Shown: positions 1 to 9,595, numbered from the stretch's first letter. The stretch is DNA of 64,000 bases from Knoellia sp. S7-12 (GCF_040518285.1 NZ_CP155449.1:4092001-4156000), one strand, 5' to 3'. The notes: generated by a model from the letters alone, not told the origin. Translations and numbers: made by a program.

Positions 1-62
1 TCCACTTTTCCGACGAATTCAATCATTTTATCAAATACCGGGTCGAGGAGATGCTCGCGTGA
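1..62 (+). CDS. C-terminal end of an upstream gene (partial)
   Basis: Only the last 19 codons are present, ending in TGA at 60-62; the readable tail is HFSDEFNHFIKYRVEEMLA. The stop overlaps the GTG start of the next gene by 4 nt, so the two are probably co-transcribed and translationally coupled. The base composition is AT-rich like the following 3.5 kb. Too little is visible to assign a function; from context it is probably another polysaccharide-cluster gene. Confidence 0.6.
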   Translation, partial: HFSDEFNHFIKYRVEEMLA

Positions 63-859
63 TCGCTGCACAAGATCAGACAAGAATCGAGTACCGCGAT
101 CAGGTGGTACTGATCGACGGTGCAGGAGCTAACGATCACATCTCCAAGGAGATCCGTACAACTGGTCGCTTCTATGAGTCCGAACTGCTGAATTCGGTGG
201 AGCCTCTACTTTCAGCAGGCGACTTCGTTGTCGACGTGGGGGCCAATATCGGGAACCACTCCCTCTACTGGGCTGCGGTCTGCGAAGCAGAAGTCTTGGC
301 AGTAGAGCCCGAAGAGACTGTTTTCTCTGTCCTCAGACGCAATATAGCGCTTAACCGATTAGCTGGCCGAATATTTCCGAGGAATTTTGCCCTCGGCGAC
401 ACGGACGGCGTCGCCACGGTAGTCCGCGGCAAGGAAGAGAACCTAGGACAGACTCGGGTCGATGTAGATCTTCAAGGCACCACGATTGTGCGTCGACTCG
501 ATGGCTTGCATGATGTAGCCGAGCGAACTGTCAGACTTGTGAAAATCGACGTCGAGGGTATGGAGCTGGACGTTCTCCGGGGCGCCGAAGGCGTTCTGAA
601 ACGCGATCGCCCAGCGCTCCTAGTGGAATGCTTGGACGAGGCTCATCTTGAGTCTGTTCTACTGTTCCTGCGCCCAATGAGCTACCACGTAGTCGACTGC
701 TTCAACGCGTCTCCGACCTACCTGCTGCTTTCCACCGACTGGCGGTATCCCTCCGATTATTCGCCGGTCCAGCACCAACGCGACATTGTCGGGCGCCTGG
801 CGAAGGAGCTTGTGTTGCAACGTATCCAGTATCGTGCCTTGAACCGACGGCTCCTGTGA
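59..859 (+). CDS. FkbM-family SAM-dependent methyltransferase
   Basis: A 266-aa protein with the FkbM-type methyltransferase layout. The SAM-binding motif I reads DFVVDVGANIGNHSLYWA at about residues 59-76. It is followed by the acidic loop VEPEE, and the later VKIDVEGMELDVLRGA block at about 161-176 is the signature of this family. FkbM enzymes O-methylate sugars or other hydroxyls; in glycan clusters they usually cap or decorate the polymer, and that role is inferred here from context. The GTG start overlaps the upstream stop by 4 nt, and the stop overlaps the next GTG by 4 nt, so the gene sits inside a coupled operon. A TTA leucine codon (in NRLAG) and many A/T-ending codons set it apart from the genes after 3.6 kb and suggest transferred DNA. 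Confidence 0.85.
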   Translation: MIAAQDQTRIEYRDQVVLIDGAGANDHISKEIRTTGRFYESELLNSVEPLLSAGDFVVDVGANIGNHSLYWAAVCEAEVLAVEPEETVFSVLRRNIALNRLAGRIFPRNFALGDTDGVATVVRGKEENLGQTRVDVDLQGTTIVRRLDGLHDVAERTVRLVKIDVEGMELDVLRGAEGVLKRDRPALLVECLDEAHLESVLLFLRPMSYHVVDCFNASPTYLLLSTDWRYPSDYSPVQHQRDIVGRLAKELVLQRIQYRALNRRLL

Positions 860-1377
860 TGACCCGTCGGAAATCAGGTGAAGACCGAGACGTGATGCGA
901 CAGAGGGCCTTGGTTGAGGATATTTCAGGTGGGATAGACTGTTATGCCCCATGTCCACGATGGACTTCAATCGTCGCGACAATTGCCTCGCAGACTCTAT
1001 CCGAACGTATTGCCCATTTGGGACCTGTCATAGGCCTGCAGTCGGCTGCGGTGGGGGCTCAGTTGAGGGAATACGATCCCTCGAGATTGGTCATCGACGA
1101 GGCATTTGTGTTCGACACGCCCTGGAATCGCTGGGTAGATGAGTTCGGCGCCCCCTGGGGTCCACTCCGGGTCGTCTCCGAACATTTCGTTAATCGAGGT
1201 CTGCCGATCTATGCTGTCAGCAGGCGAAATGAGGGCGCCCGCCTCGCGATGCGGGGGGTTGAGTACCTGCCCAATATTCGGACAAAAGAGATGGCGACCG
1301 ATTTGGAGTTCTTGGATCCTCTTCTCAGCCTTCTGCAATCCGGTGTCGCGTCAACATCCCGGGAACTTTCGCAGTGA
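856..1377 (+). CDS. Hypothetical protein of the glycan cluster
   Basis: A 173-aa product starting at GTG (MMTRRKSGED). It overlaps the preceding and following genes by 4 nt on each side, which is the main evidence that it is real. No signal peptide, membrane segment or catalytic motif is recognised. The middle (GLQSAAVGAQL, VIDEAFVFDTPWNRW) looks like an alternating strand/helix fold resembling the N-terminal Rossmann half of a GT-B glycosyltransferase, but no donor-binding half follows in this frame. It may be a split N-terminal glycosyltransferase half or an accessory subunit of the next gene; both are guesses. Base composition is AT-rich like its neighbours. Confidence 0.6.
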   Translation: MMTRRKSGEDRDVMRQRALVEDISGGIDCYAPCPRWTSIVATIASQTLSERIAHLGPVIGLQSAAVGAQLREYDPSRLVIDEAFVFDTPWNRWVDEFGAPWGPLRVVSEHFVNRGLPIYAVSRRNEGARLAMRGVEYLPNIRTKEMATDLEFLDPLLSLLQSGVASTSRELSQ

Positions 1378-3497
1378 AGCTGATCTACGCCCGCAGTTCG
1401 GCAGGGGGTTTGGCAGATTCGTTCGACAACATGGTGGCAGCATGGGCACGTGACGTGGGTGCGCGGTCCTTGGCTTGTGTAGCGGACTCGTCAGAGGTTC
1501 TTGTATCGATCGCGTCTGCGTGGGCGGCTTCAACCAGCGTCCTTGAGGTTGAGACTCGGGAGGTCCCGCGGTCGGATCGCGGCGATCGGGCCCTCGCTTG
1601 GCATGCGTCACAGTTGGCCACTGACTCAGATTCTTGGATCATCTGTCGGAGTCTGACAATGGCAAGGGCTCTGGCTGGCAATCCGCTCTTGGCGGGGCGG
1701 CTCGTCGTGGCAATCGGAGCGAATGACTGGCAGGATTATCTTTCCAACAGTGATCATGCTGTCGTCGCCCTTTCCCAGGCTGCTTTGGTGATCGTTCCAG
1801 AGGCGCTGCGACAGGAGCTTGCCGATCACGGATCGGTTAATGCTGCTCGCGTTTGGAGTCTCGACGCTTTGCAGCCACCAGATATCCTCAGCGATCTCGA
1901 CGGGGGGCGCGCGACTCCTGCCGATCTGCGTTTGCGGGTTTGTCTCGCATCGCGACTGGTGGTAGAGATCGGGATGGTTGAACCTCCTGGGGTCGTCAGG
2001 ACCGAGACCGCTAGCTCGTGGGACCTGGAAGACTGTGTCGTTGATTTCAATTGGGCGGGCGCCAAACCTGTCGTGTCTATTCGCGTCAAAGGCGCCTCGG
2101 CTTGGGGCGCAGATTCTCCAGGGAGACAGTTTTGGCGGCTCGGCCGTTTGCGATCGGCTTGGGGCCTTGCTGCGATTGCAACGTCTGACGTCGCCCTGGC
2201 AGAGTACGCGGGCCTACACCCGGCTTGGGCCAGTTGCACTTGGCTTCATCTGCCGTATTCGGCACGAGCTAGTTGGGACTCGGAACTCTGGGACCGCTTC
2301 GGCACGACGGGCGCACTCGTCGAGAGAGTCGTTGTGTCCAGCCTTGAGGAGGCGCGTCATCTCGAACTACGCTTCCCGACACTCAGCGGGACGGTTCTAT
2401 TTCCAGCCAGCGGCATGGGATGTGGTCTCGGCGAGACTATCCAGAACTTTGCCTCTCGCTACGGGAGGTCAAACTCGCAGCTTGCCGCTGGTTCGCATCG
2501 CAGTTGCCTTCTCGTGACCTCGCATGACATGAAGTTCGCGAAACCGATTGCTGATGCGTTAGAACGCCGTGGAGGTGTCGACGTCACTTCACACGTTTGG
2601 GAAACACAGCACTATTCTCGGGTTGAGGATTCTATTAGCGCGACAGTCGATAGGGATGTAGTTTGGGTCGACTTCGCCTCAGGTGTCGCGGGCTGGCATG
2701 CTGCGCGCAAGGGGAATCGACGACTGGTCGTTCGAGTACATGGGTACGAAGTTGATGGCCCTTGGGGGGACGATATCGATTTCGCTTGCGTCGACACGGT
2801 TGTTTTTCCCTCTGAACACCTGCGGACTCGAGCCGTCGCTCGCTGGGGGTTATCTTTGAGCAAGACTAGGGTAATTCCAAATCCGATTGATGTATGGAAT
2901 CTGTCGCGTCCGAAGTCGGCGATTGCACCTTGGACTTTGGGTCTCCTTGGATGGACTCCCCATCTGAAACGATTTGATCGTGCACTCAGCCTCCTAAATG
3001 AGTTGATCAAGGTCGATGATCGGTTTGTCTTGTCGGTGAAGGGACGACCACCTCACTCTTTCGACTGGGTGTGGGGCGACCCGGGGCAGCGTGCGATGTT
3101 CGACGGCGCCTTTGCGGAGTTGCGAGAAAATCACCGGCTGGCTGCTCATGTCTTTTTCGAAGACGCTGGTCCTGATGTTTCTGATTGGTTGACCAACATT
3201 GGGTGGATACTTTCGCCGAGCGAGCGAGAGTCGTTCCACCTGGCTGCCATGGAAGGCATGGCCTCGGGATCTGTCCCGGTCGTTTGGAAACGAGAGGGGG
3301 CCGGGGACGTATTCCCGCCCGATTTTCTGATCGAGGATGTGCCCAGCGCCGCGCGGCGTATTCTTGACGCCTCCGAGCGCGGTGATTTTGAGCCACTATC
3401 ACGTCTTGCACGACGCAGCGCTGACCGATTCGACTTTCCCCTGATCGTGGACGAATGGGCAGATGTCCTGCAGCTCGGCACCGGGCCGTGGGCCTAG
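1374..3497 (+). CDS. Large GT-B type glycosyltransferase
   Basis: A 707-aa protein from a GTG start that overlaps the previous stop by 4 nt. The C-terminal third (from about residue 380) is a GT-B glycosyltransferase: SHDMKFAKPIADAL opens the domain, then RRLVVRVHGYE, the interdomain RVIPNPIDVW, and the donor-side motif SPSERESFHLAAMEGMASG with the conserved ExxxxxxxEGMA acidic/helix pattern. The same domain, with matching blocks (GHDLKFA, RLVVRVH, SVSDFESFHL), forms the C-terminus of the 1510-aa enzyme at 4981-9513, so the two are paralogous there. The first 350 residues are weakly conserved and may be a second, degenerate GT-B domain. TTA codons (in ADALERR and GLSLS) and lower GC mark it as part of a probably acquired segment. 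Acceptor and donor are unknown. Confidence 0.8.
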   Translation: MKLIYARSSAGGLADSFDNMVAAWARDVGARSLACVADSSEVLVSIASAWAASTSVLEVETREVPRSDRGDRALAWHASQLATDSDSWIICRSLTMARALAGNPLLAGRLVVAIGANDWQDYLSNSDHAVVALSQAALVIVPEALRQELADHGSVNAARVWSLDALQPPDILSDLDGGRATPADLRLRVCLASRLVVEIGMVEPPGVVRTETASSWDLEDCVVDFNWAGAKPVVSIRVKGASAWGADSPGRQFWRLGRLRSAWGLAAIATSDVALAEYAGLHPAWASCTWLHLPYSARASWDSELWDRFGTTGALVERVVVSSLEEARHLELRFPTLSGTVLFPASGMGCGLGETIQNFASRYGRSNSQLAAGSHRSCLLVTSHDMKFAKPIADALERRGGVDVTSHVWETQHYSRVEDSISATVDRDVVWVDFASGVAGWHAARKGNRRLVVRVHGYEVDGPWGDDIDFACVDTVVFPSEHLRTRAVARWGLSLSKTRVIPNPIDVWNLSRPKSAIAPWTLGLLGWTPHLKRFDRALSLLNELIKVDDRFVLSVKGRPPHSFDWVWGDPGQRAMFDGAFAELRENHRLAAHVFFEDAGPDVSDWLTNIGWILSPSERESFHLAAMEGMASGSVPVVWKREGAGDVFPPDFLIEDVPSAARRILDASERGDFEPLSRLARRSADRFDFPLIVDEWADVLQLGTGPWA

Positions 3498-3614
3498 TTC
3501 TGCGTCCCAACGTCACCAACTCCAGTGCTTGAGTCGCGATCCGTGTCGTAAGCAGACGGGTCCGTTATTGGGTAGATTCAGAACGACACAACTTTCACGC
3601 AGACAGGTACCCCA

Positions 3615-4862
3615 GTGGTTCACACATCTACTGTCGCCGTCATCGGCCTCGGTTACATCGGACTCCCGACCGCGGCCATCTTGGCCAGCAACGGGGTCAA
3701 GGTCATTGGGGTTGACGTGAGTGATTTGCATGTCGATGCAGTGAATCGCGGAGAGGTGCCGTTCATCGAGCCGGACCTCGCCATACACGTTGCCGGTGCC
3801 GTGAGCCAGGGGATGCTCTCCGCGCAGAAGAACACGCCACAGGCGAGCACGTACATCGTCGCCGTGCCCACGCCGTTCAAGGATGGCTACGCAGCAGACC
3901 TCAGCTACATCGAGGCCGCCACCGACGCGATCATCCCGCAACTGCGCGGCGGTGAGCTCATTATCCTCGAGTCCACATCACCCCCCGGCGCGACCGAGCA
4001 CATGGCCAAGCGCGTCCTCGATGCGCGGACTGATCTGTCACTCGACGGATCGGAGGATCGCCCCATAGTTCACTTCGCCCACTGCCCGGAACGTGTCCTC
4101 CCGGGCCGGGTCATGATCGAGCTAGTCACCAACGACCGCATCATCGGGGGGCTGACCACCGCCGCCGCTGAGCAGGCTCGTGACCTCTACCAAGTGTTCT
4201 GCGGAGCAGAACTGCACCTCACCGATGCCACCACCGCCGAGATGGCCAAACTCACCGAGAACTCCTTCCGCGACGTCAACATCGCCTTCGCCAACGAGCT
4301 CTCAGTGATTGCTGACAAACTCGGAATCGACGTCTTTGAGCTCATCGAGCTCTCCAACAAGCACCCGCGCGTCAACATCCTTCAGCCTGGCCCTGGTGTC
4401 GGCGGCCATTGCATCGCGGTCGACCCATGGTTCATCGTGAGCGCCGTCCCCGACGAGGCCCGGCTCATCCGCACCGCACGCGAGGTGAACGACAACAAGC
4501 CTGAGGTCGTTCTCGGCAAGGTCAAGGAGCGCGCCGACCGGTTCAAGAACCCAGTCATCGCGACGCTCGGTCTGGCCTTCAAGCCGGACATCGACGACCT
4601 GCGCGAGTCACCGGCCCTCATGATCACCAAGAAGCTCGCCGAGCGTCACCCCGAGGCGACCATTTTGGCTGTAGAACCCAACATCGCCGAGCTCCCGGAC
4701 TCCTTGGCGTCCTTGGACAACGTCACCTTGACAGACACGGAAGATGCCATCTCGAGGGCCGATATTGTCGTTCTCCTTGTCGATCACAAGGAATTCAAGA
4801 ACACCGACCGGGCACTCCTCATCGAGAAAGCCGTGATCGACACCCGCGGCGTGTGGCGCTGA
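3615..4862 (+). CDS. wecC: UDP-N-acetyl-D-mannosamine dehydrogenase (WecC-type)
   Basis: A 415-aa UDP-sugar 6-dehydrogenase. The NAD-binding motif VIGLGYIGLPTAAILASNG lies at residues 9-27, an ESTSPPGATE segment at about 120, and GPGVGGHCIAVDPWF carries the catalytic cysteine at about 261. The C-terminal UDP-binding domain contains LGLAFKPDIDDLRESPA. The GPGVGGHCIAVDPWF wording is typical of WecC rather than of UDP-glucose dehydrogenase. It should oxidise UDP-ManNAc to UDP-ManNAcA; the matching epimerase WecB is encoded at 19,819-20,967 in the opposing operon. It starts at GTG 117 bp after the previous gene, so it may have its own promoter; only a weak TAGATT -10 at 3573 is visible. From here on the codon use becomes GC-rich. 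Specificity among nucleotide-sugar dehydrogenases is inferred. Confidence 0.88.
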   Translation: MVHTSTVAVIGLGYIGLPTAAILASNGVKVIGVDVSDLHVDAVNRGEVPFIEPDLAIHVAGAVSQGMLSAQKNTPQASTYIVAVPTPFKDGYAADLSYIEAATDAIIPQLRGGELIILESTSPPGATEHMAKRVLDARTDLSLDGSEDRPIVHFAHCPERVLPGRVMIELVTNDRIIGGLTTAAAEQARDLYQVFCGAELHLTDATTAEMAKLTENSFRDVNIAFANELSVIADKLGIDVFELIELSNKHPRVNILQPGPGVGGHCIAVDPWFIVSAVPDEARLIRTAREVNDNKPEVVLGKVKERADRFKNPVIATLGLAFKPDIDDLRESPALMITKKLAERHPEATILAVEPNIAELPDSLASLDNVTLTDTEDAISRADIVVLLVDHKEFKNTDRALLIEKAVIDTRGVWR

Positions 4863-4980
4863 CGCGCGGCGCAACTGGTTCTGCCCTTGGCCTGCGCGTT
4901 TGAGGCTCGGGGGACTCGAGTGGTGACCCTTAGGATGCTGAGGTACCTCCGTCGCCCACCTGCAGAACTTAGGGAAATAC

Positions 4981-7900
4981 GTGCACGCCGACGAACGCCG
5001 CGATCAAACCCAGCTTGATCGGCACCTCTTGTCGGAGTTCATCGGCGACCCAGAAGGACTCCAGCAGCGCTACGAAGGGCTCCGGGCCCGAGATATCGCC
5101 TCCAGAGCCAAGCTCAAGGACGCTGAGAAGCAGGCCAAGGAACTGAAGCAGCTGCGCACGCAGAATAAGGATCTGACTCGCAGGCTCGGCAGTGCGCACG
5201 GAGCTCTCGATGCCTATCGCGCAGAGAGTGCTCGCCTCAAGAGCGATCTCAAAAGGCTGCGCGCCGGCAGGGCCTATCGCCTGGGACGAGCCCTCACCCA
5301 CCCCATGACCGTCGTCCGAAGGACGGGACAGAAGCCGGCGCCGGCTGCCCCACTCCAGTTGGAGGCTGCACCGCACAAGGCGCCGGCCACTGCGGCCGCC
5401 GTGACCACTCCAGGGGCGACGCCACCCGCTGCCGGGACCACGCCGCATACCGGATCCCCCCTGCCCGAGCGGCCCCTGAGCGAGTACTCCTACGAGGAGC
5501 TCGTTGAACGCTTTCACGACGACCGCACCCCCATCCGCCTGGGGCACGTGCTGAGCCGCGCCTGGTATCAGCGCGGGCTCGTCACCGAGCCCGCCGACCT
5601 CCTGCGTGAGCACCCAGAGGTGACCAGCGCGCTCACGGGAAACCCTGCCGAGCTGGCCGAACGCATCCTCGGCACCGACCGGGTCGCTCACGAAGGCATC
5701 TCCATCCCTCCGCGAGCGCCGGGAGCCGCCTACCTCCCTGAGCCGGACCGCGTCATGTATTGCGCGCACTCCACCCCGGCCTACAACACCAACGGCTACT
5801 CGACCCGCACCAAGGGCGTCGCGTCTGGCCTGCGTCTGGCCGGCGCCGACGTCGTCGTCGTGGGTCGTGCAGGATACCCGTGGGACTCCAAGTCCGATGT
5901 GAATTCCCGGGCCAAGCACCGCCACGCCGTCGAGGTCGACGGTGTCGACTACGTCCACCTCCCTGGCAACCCCCTCTCGAGCACGCCGGTTGACCGCTAC
6001 ATCCTCGAGTGCGCCGACGCGTTCGTCCGTGAAGCGCGGCTCCAGCGCCCGAGCGTCATCCACGCTGCGTCGAACTTCCGCGTGGGTCTCGCCGCCCTCA
6101 TCGCCGCTCGTCGTCTCGGCATCCCCTTCGTCTATGAGGTTCGCGGGCTGTGGGAGATCACCGAAGCCTCCGACAAGCCCGGGTGGGATGAGACGGAGCG
6201 TTTCGCCCTGCAGTCCAGCCTTGAGACGTTGGTGAGCAGTGAGGCCGACGCCGTCCTGGCGATCACCGCTCAGACGCGCGACGAGCTCGTGCGGCGCGGC
6301 GTCCCTGCCGAGCGCATCACCGTCGCACCCAACGCGGTGACACCGCGTGAGTTCCTCCCGCTGCCGCGCGACAGCGCGTACGCCGCGATGAAACGAGTCC
6401 GCACGGACGTCCCGGTCATCGGCTTCGCCGGGAGCATGGTCCCCTACGAGGGCCTCCAGACCCTCGTCGACGCAGCCACACTGTTGCGTGACGCGGACAT
6501 CGAGTTCCAGGTCGTCGTGGCCGGATCCGGTTCTGCCGCAAGCACGCTCGCAGACCAGGTCAGTGAGCTTGACCTCGGCGACCTTGTCCGTTTCATCGGG
6601 CGCGTGCCCAGCGACGAGATGCCGCGCCTTCTCAGTCTTTTTGACATCATGCCGTGCCCGCGCCTGTCGCTGCCCGTCACCGAGATGGTCTCGCCTCTCA
6701 AACCGCTCGAGGCCATGAGCAGCGCCAAGTCCGTCGTCCTCTCCGACGTCGCTCCCCACCGCGACATCGCCGGGCCGCACGAGTCCCGGGCACTGCTGTT
6801 CCGCGCCGGGGATGCCCAAGACCTCGCTGACACACTTCGGCGACTCATCGAGGATCCCGATCTGCGGGCCAACCTCGGCCGCGCCGGCCGCCTGTGGTGC
6901 CTCGACGAGCGCACCTGGGAGGGGCTGGCTCAATCCATCCGCGCTACCCACCGCGACGCCACTGCACTGCATCGTGACCTCGCCGGCACCGGTCGCGAGC
7001 TGAGCAGTCTGCGGGTTGGCCTGGTCGCCGATGAGTTCACCACGGAGACCCTGTCGGCTTCGGTCCGGGTGGTCCCACTGGACCGCGAACACTGGGACGA
7101 GCAACTCGCCAGCCTTGATCTGGTCTTCATCGAGTCCGCGTGGAAGGGCAACGACGGCACCTGGCACCGCGGCGTCGGGCGGTATTCCGATGAGGAACAC
7201 GCGGACATCTGTGGCCTCCTCAATCGGGCTCGCGAACTGGGCATCCCGTCGGTCTTCTGGAACAAGGAGGACCCGGTCCACTTCGACCGGTTCGTGGCCA
7301 CAGCCTCCTTGTGCGATCACGTCTTCACCACGGACGGCAACAGGGTGCTGCCCTACCTCGCCGCCGGGGTCGGCACGGTGCGCACGGCCTCCTCGCTGCC
7401 TTTCTATGCGCAACCCAAGATCCACAACCCGCTGCCGGGCGCACGTGGTTATGAGCCCACCGTCGCCTACGCCGGAACCTTCTATGGCGAGCGCTACGCC
7501 AAGCGCTCGGCTGAGCTGACCCGACTCCTCGAGTCCGCCCGCCCCTTCGGTGTGGCGATCTATGACCGCCAAGCCGACATCCCCGACTCGCCGTACCACT
7601 TCCCGCCCGCCTTTCGGTCGAGCGTGCGCGGCTCACTGCCCTATGCCGAGGTCATCGACTCCTACAAGAGCCACCTCGCCAACCTCAACGTGAACTCGGT
7701 GGACGGCTCCCCGTCCATGTTCTCGCGACGTGTGGTCGAAGTTGCCGCGTGCGGCGGTGTCGTTCTCTCCGGGCCAGGCCGGGGCATCGACGAGACGTTC
7801 GGCACGGCCATCCCCACGAGCAACGATCCGTTGATGTGGCGCGCCCTGCTGCGGGCCTGGTCCACCGACCCGCAGGCACGTCTCGCCGAGGCCTGGCTCC

Positions 7901-9513
7901 AGATGCGCGCCGTCCTGCGCTCGCACACCGTGAACAATGCGCTGACGATCGTCGCTCGCACCGCCGGACTTCGCGTTGCAGCACCCGAACGGCCCACGTA
8001 TGCCGTGGCGCTCGATTCGAGCGCACCGGACGTCGTCCTTGGGTTGGCCCGCCAGTCGGTGCCCCCGGCCGAGGTGTTCCTTTCCACGGGGGGCGATACC
8101 AACAACTTTGATGCGGTGTCCAAAACTTTCAACAGCGCAGTGACGAGTGTGCGCACCTGGGATGGGAACGGCATACCGGCAACGACGGCGACGTGGGTCG
8201 GTCGCCTCGGTGAGGCCGTGTCGCGCACCCACTTCGAAGACCTCCTGCACGCACAGGCCTACGGTCCGTGGGAACGCATCGACAGCCGCAGCGAGGTCGA
8301 CCTCAAACCGGGTCGCCCCATCGCGGAGCCAGTGTCGACGACCGGGACGACCACCGGACTCGTGTCCTCGGCGGCAGGGTGGGCCCACGGCGATCTCGAC
8401 AGTGCCTTGCTCGCCGACGGGTATGCCGGAGTGAGCCTGCTCGTCCCGCACGTGACCCCGCTGGTGGACGCGAGGATCGACAACCTCGACGTACAAGCGG
8501 CCTCCCCCACCGCGTCCATGGCCGACCGCCGCGTGCTCGTGGCCGGTCACGACCTCAAGTTCGCCACCTCCCTCATCACGGAATTGCGGGCACAGGGTGC
8601 GGAGGTCCTGCTCGACGAGTGGCAGAGCCACACCGCTCACGACGAGCAGCGTTCACTCAAGCTGCTTGACGAGGCCGACATCATCTTGTGCGAATGGGGG
8701 CTCGGCAACGCCGTCTGGTACTCGCATCACGTCACCCCCGAACAGCGGCTGGTCGTCCGCGTGCATCTCCAGGAGCTCTCCCTCCCCTATTTGGCCCGCA
8801 TCCTGCATACCAACGTTGCCGCCTACGTGTTCGTCGGCGAGCTCGTGAGGCAGGCAGCGATCCACAGCCATGGTGTTCCCGCCGACAAGAGCCTGGTGAT
8901 CCCCAACCTTGTGGACACCGACGGCCTCGACCTGCCCAAGACCGCGGACGCCGCCACGAACATCGGCTTCGTCGGCACCGTCCCCGCGCGAAAGCGACTG
9001 GATCTGGCACTTGACGTCATCGAAGGTCTTGCTGACTTGGGGCGGCCGCATTCACTGCGCATCAAGGGCAAGGGCCCCGAGGCGTACCCCTGGATGAGCA
9101 GCCGACCGGAGGAAATGGCTTGGTACGACGCGCAATACGCGCGCATCGCGTCGCTGAACGCTTCCAGACCCGGCACCGTGTCCTTCGACGGTCACGGCAA
9201 CGACATGGCTGAGTGGTACCGCAACATTGGTGTGGCCCTGTCGGTCAGTGACTTCGAGTCATTCCACCTGACCATCGCGGATGGCGCCGCCAGTCGAGCC
9301 ATGCCCGTCGTTCTCGGTTGGGATGGGGCAGACCTTGTCTATCCACGTGAATGGATCGGCGCCTCGGTCACTGACCTGGTGGCCCGGATTGTGTCTGAGG
9401 AGCGCGACCCAGAGGGGTACCGCTCCGAAAGCGTCGCCCGCTTCGAAGAGACCGCCGTGCTCGGACGTCTTGTGCAGCTGCTCAATCCGGAGGGAACCCC
9501 TCATGTTCGATGA
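4981..9513 (+). CDS. Multi-domain glycosyltransferase (1510 aa; at least three GT-B units)
   Basis: GTG start with TAGGGA five bases upstream. The N-terminus (about 35-100) is a charged coiled coil (KDAEKQAKELKQLRTQNKDL), followed by a Pro/Ala linker. Unit 1 (about 255-640) is a GT4 enzyme: HSTPAYNTNGYSTRTKGVAS, PFVYEVRGLWE, VAPNAVTP and SPLKPLEAMSSAKSVV. Unit 2 (about 675-1000) resembles the CgeB/DUF3880 group: VFWNKEDPVHF, FTTDGN, and RRVVEVAACGGVVLSGPGRG. A short alpha/beta stretch (about 1003-1170) follows, then unit 3 (about 1180-1510), which repeats the C-terminal domain of the 1374-3497 gene (GHDLKFA, RLVVRVHLQEL, SLVIPNLVD, SVSDFESFHL). Such fusions usually build a repeat unit by successive transfers; the sugars cannot be read from the sequence. 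Unit 1 also resembles the GT at 22,773-24,533. Confidence 0.85.
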   Translation: MHADERRDQTQLDRHLLSEFIGDPEGLQQRYEGLRARDIASRAKLKDAEKQAKELKQLRTQNKDLTRRLGSAHGALDAYRAESARLKSDLKRLRAGRAYRLGRALTHPMTVVRRTGQKPAPAAPLQLEAAPHKAPATAAAVTTPGATPPAAGTTPHTGSPLPERPLSEYSYEELVERFHDDRTPIRLGHVLSRAWYQRGLVTEPADLLREHPEVTSALTGNPAELAERILGTDRVAHEGISIPPRAPGAAYLPEPDRVMYCAHSTPAYNTNGYSTRTKGVASGLRLAGADVVVVGRAGYPWDSKSDVNSRAKHRHAVEVDGVDYVHLPGNPLSSTPVDRYILECADAFVREARLQRPSVIHAASNFRVGLAALIAARRLGIPFVYEVRGLWEITEASDKPGWDETERFALQSSLETLVSSEADAVLAITAQTRDELVRRGVPAERITVAPNAVTPREFLPLPRDSAYAAMKRVRTDVPVIGFAGSMVPYEGLQTLVDAATLLRDADIEFQVVVAGSGSAASTLADQVSELDLGDLVRFIGRVPSDEMPRLLSLFDIMPCPRLSLPVTEMVSPLKPLEAMSSAKSVVLSDVAPHRDIAGPHESRALLFRAGDAQDLADTLRRLIEDPDLRANLGRAGRLWCLDERTWEGLAQSIRATHRDATALHRDLAGTGRELSSLRVGLVADEFTTETLSASVRVVPLDREHWDEQLASLDLVFIESAWKGNDGTWHRGVGRYSDEEHADICGLLNRARELGIPSVFWNKEDPVHFDRFVATASLCDHVFTTDGNRVLPYLAAGVGTVRTASSLPFYAQPKIHNPLPGARGYEPTVAYAGTFYGERYAKRSAELTRLLESARPFGVAIYDRQADIPDSPYHFPPAFRSSVRGSLPYAEVIDSYKSHLANLNVNSVDGSPSMFSRRVVEVAACGGVVLSGPGRGIDETFGTAIPTSNDPLMWRALLRAWSTDPQARLAEAWLQMRAVLRSHTVNNALTIVARTAGLRVAAPERPTYAVALDSSAPDVVLGLARQSVPPAEVFLSTGGDTNNFDAVSKTFNSAVTSVRTWDGNGIPATTATWVGRLGEAVSRTHFEDLLHAQAYGPWERIDSRSEVDLKPGRPIAEPVSTTGTTTGLVSSAAGWAHGDLDSALLADGYAGVSLLVPHVTPLVDARIDNLDVQAASPTASMADRRVLVAGHDLKFATSLITELRAQGAEVLLDEWQSHTAHDEQRSLKLLDEADIILCEWGLGNAVWYSHHVTPEQRLVVRVHLQELSLPYLARILHTNVAAYVFVGELVRQAAIHSHGVPADKSLVIPNLVDTDGLDLPKTADAATNIGFVGTVPARKRLDLALDVIEGLADLGRPHSLRIKGKGPEAYPWMSSRPEEMAWYDAQYARIASLNASRPGTVSFDGHGNDMAEWYRNIGVALSVSDFESFHLTIADGAASRAMPVVLGWDGADLVYPREWIGASVTDLVARIVSEERDPEGYRSESVARFEETAVLGRLVQLLNPEGTPHVR

Positions 9514-9592
9514 AGTCGACGTCGTGGTCCACAGCGGCTGTGTCCCCCGTCCACCGGAGAACGCGCACGTCGTCGCCCAGAGAAGAGGCTGA
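9503..9592 (+). CDS. Possible 29-aa peptide ORF
   Basis: An ATG at 9503 overlaps the end of the glycosyltransferase gene and opens a 29-codon frame (MFDEVDVVVHSGCVPRPPE and onward) ending at TGA 9590-9592, three bases before the next GTG start. Nearby GGAGGGAACC could serve as a ribosome site. It may be a coupling peptide that carries ribosomes across the gap, a remnant of a lost gene, or chance. No family is recognised. Confidence 0.2.
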   Translation: MFDEVDVVVHSGCVPRPPENAHVVAQRRG

Positions 9593-9595
9593 GTC

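Noticed and set aside
3573..3578. TAGATT as the -10 of a wecC promoter
   Set aside because: No acceptable -35 at 16-18 bp and no other supporting signal; kept only as a remark in the gene entry.
4969..7599. 876-codon open frame on the minus strand
   Set aside because: It lies opposite the GT4 and CgeB-like units of the glycosyltransferase; the product has no domain and the sense strand fits known motifs.
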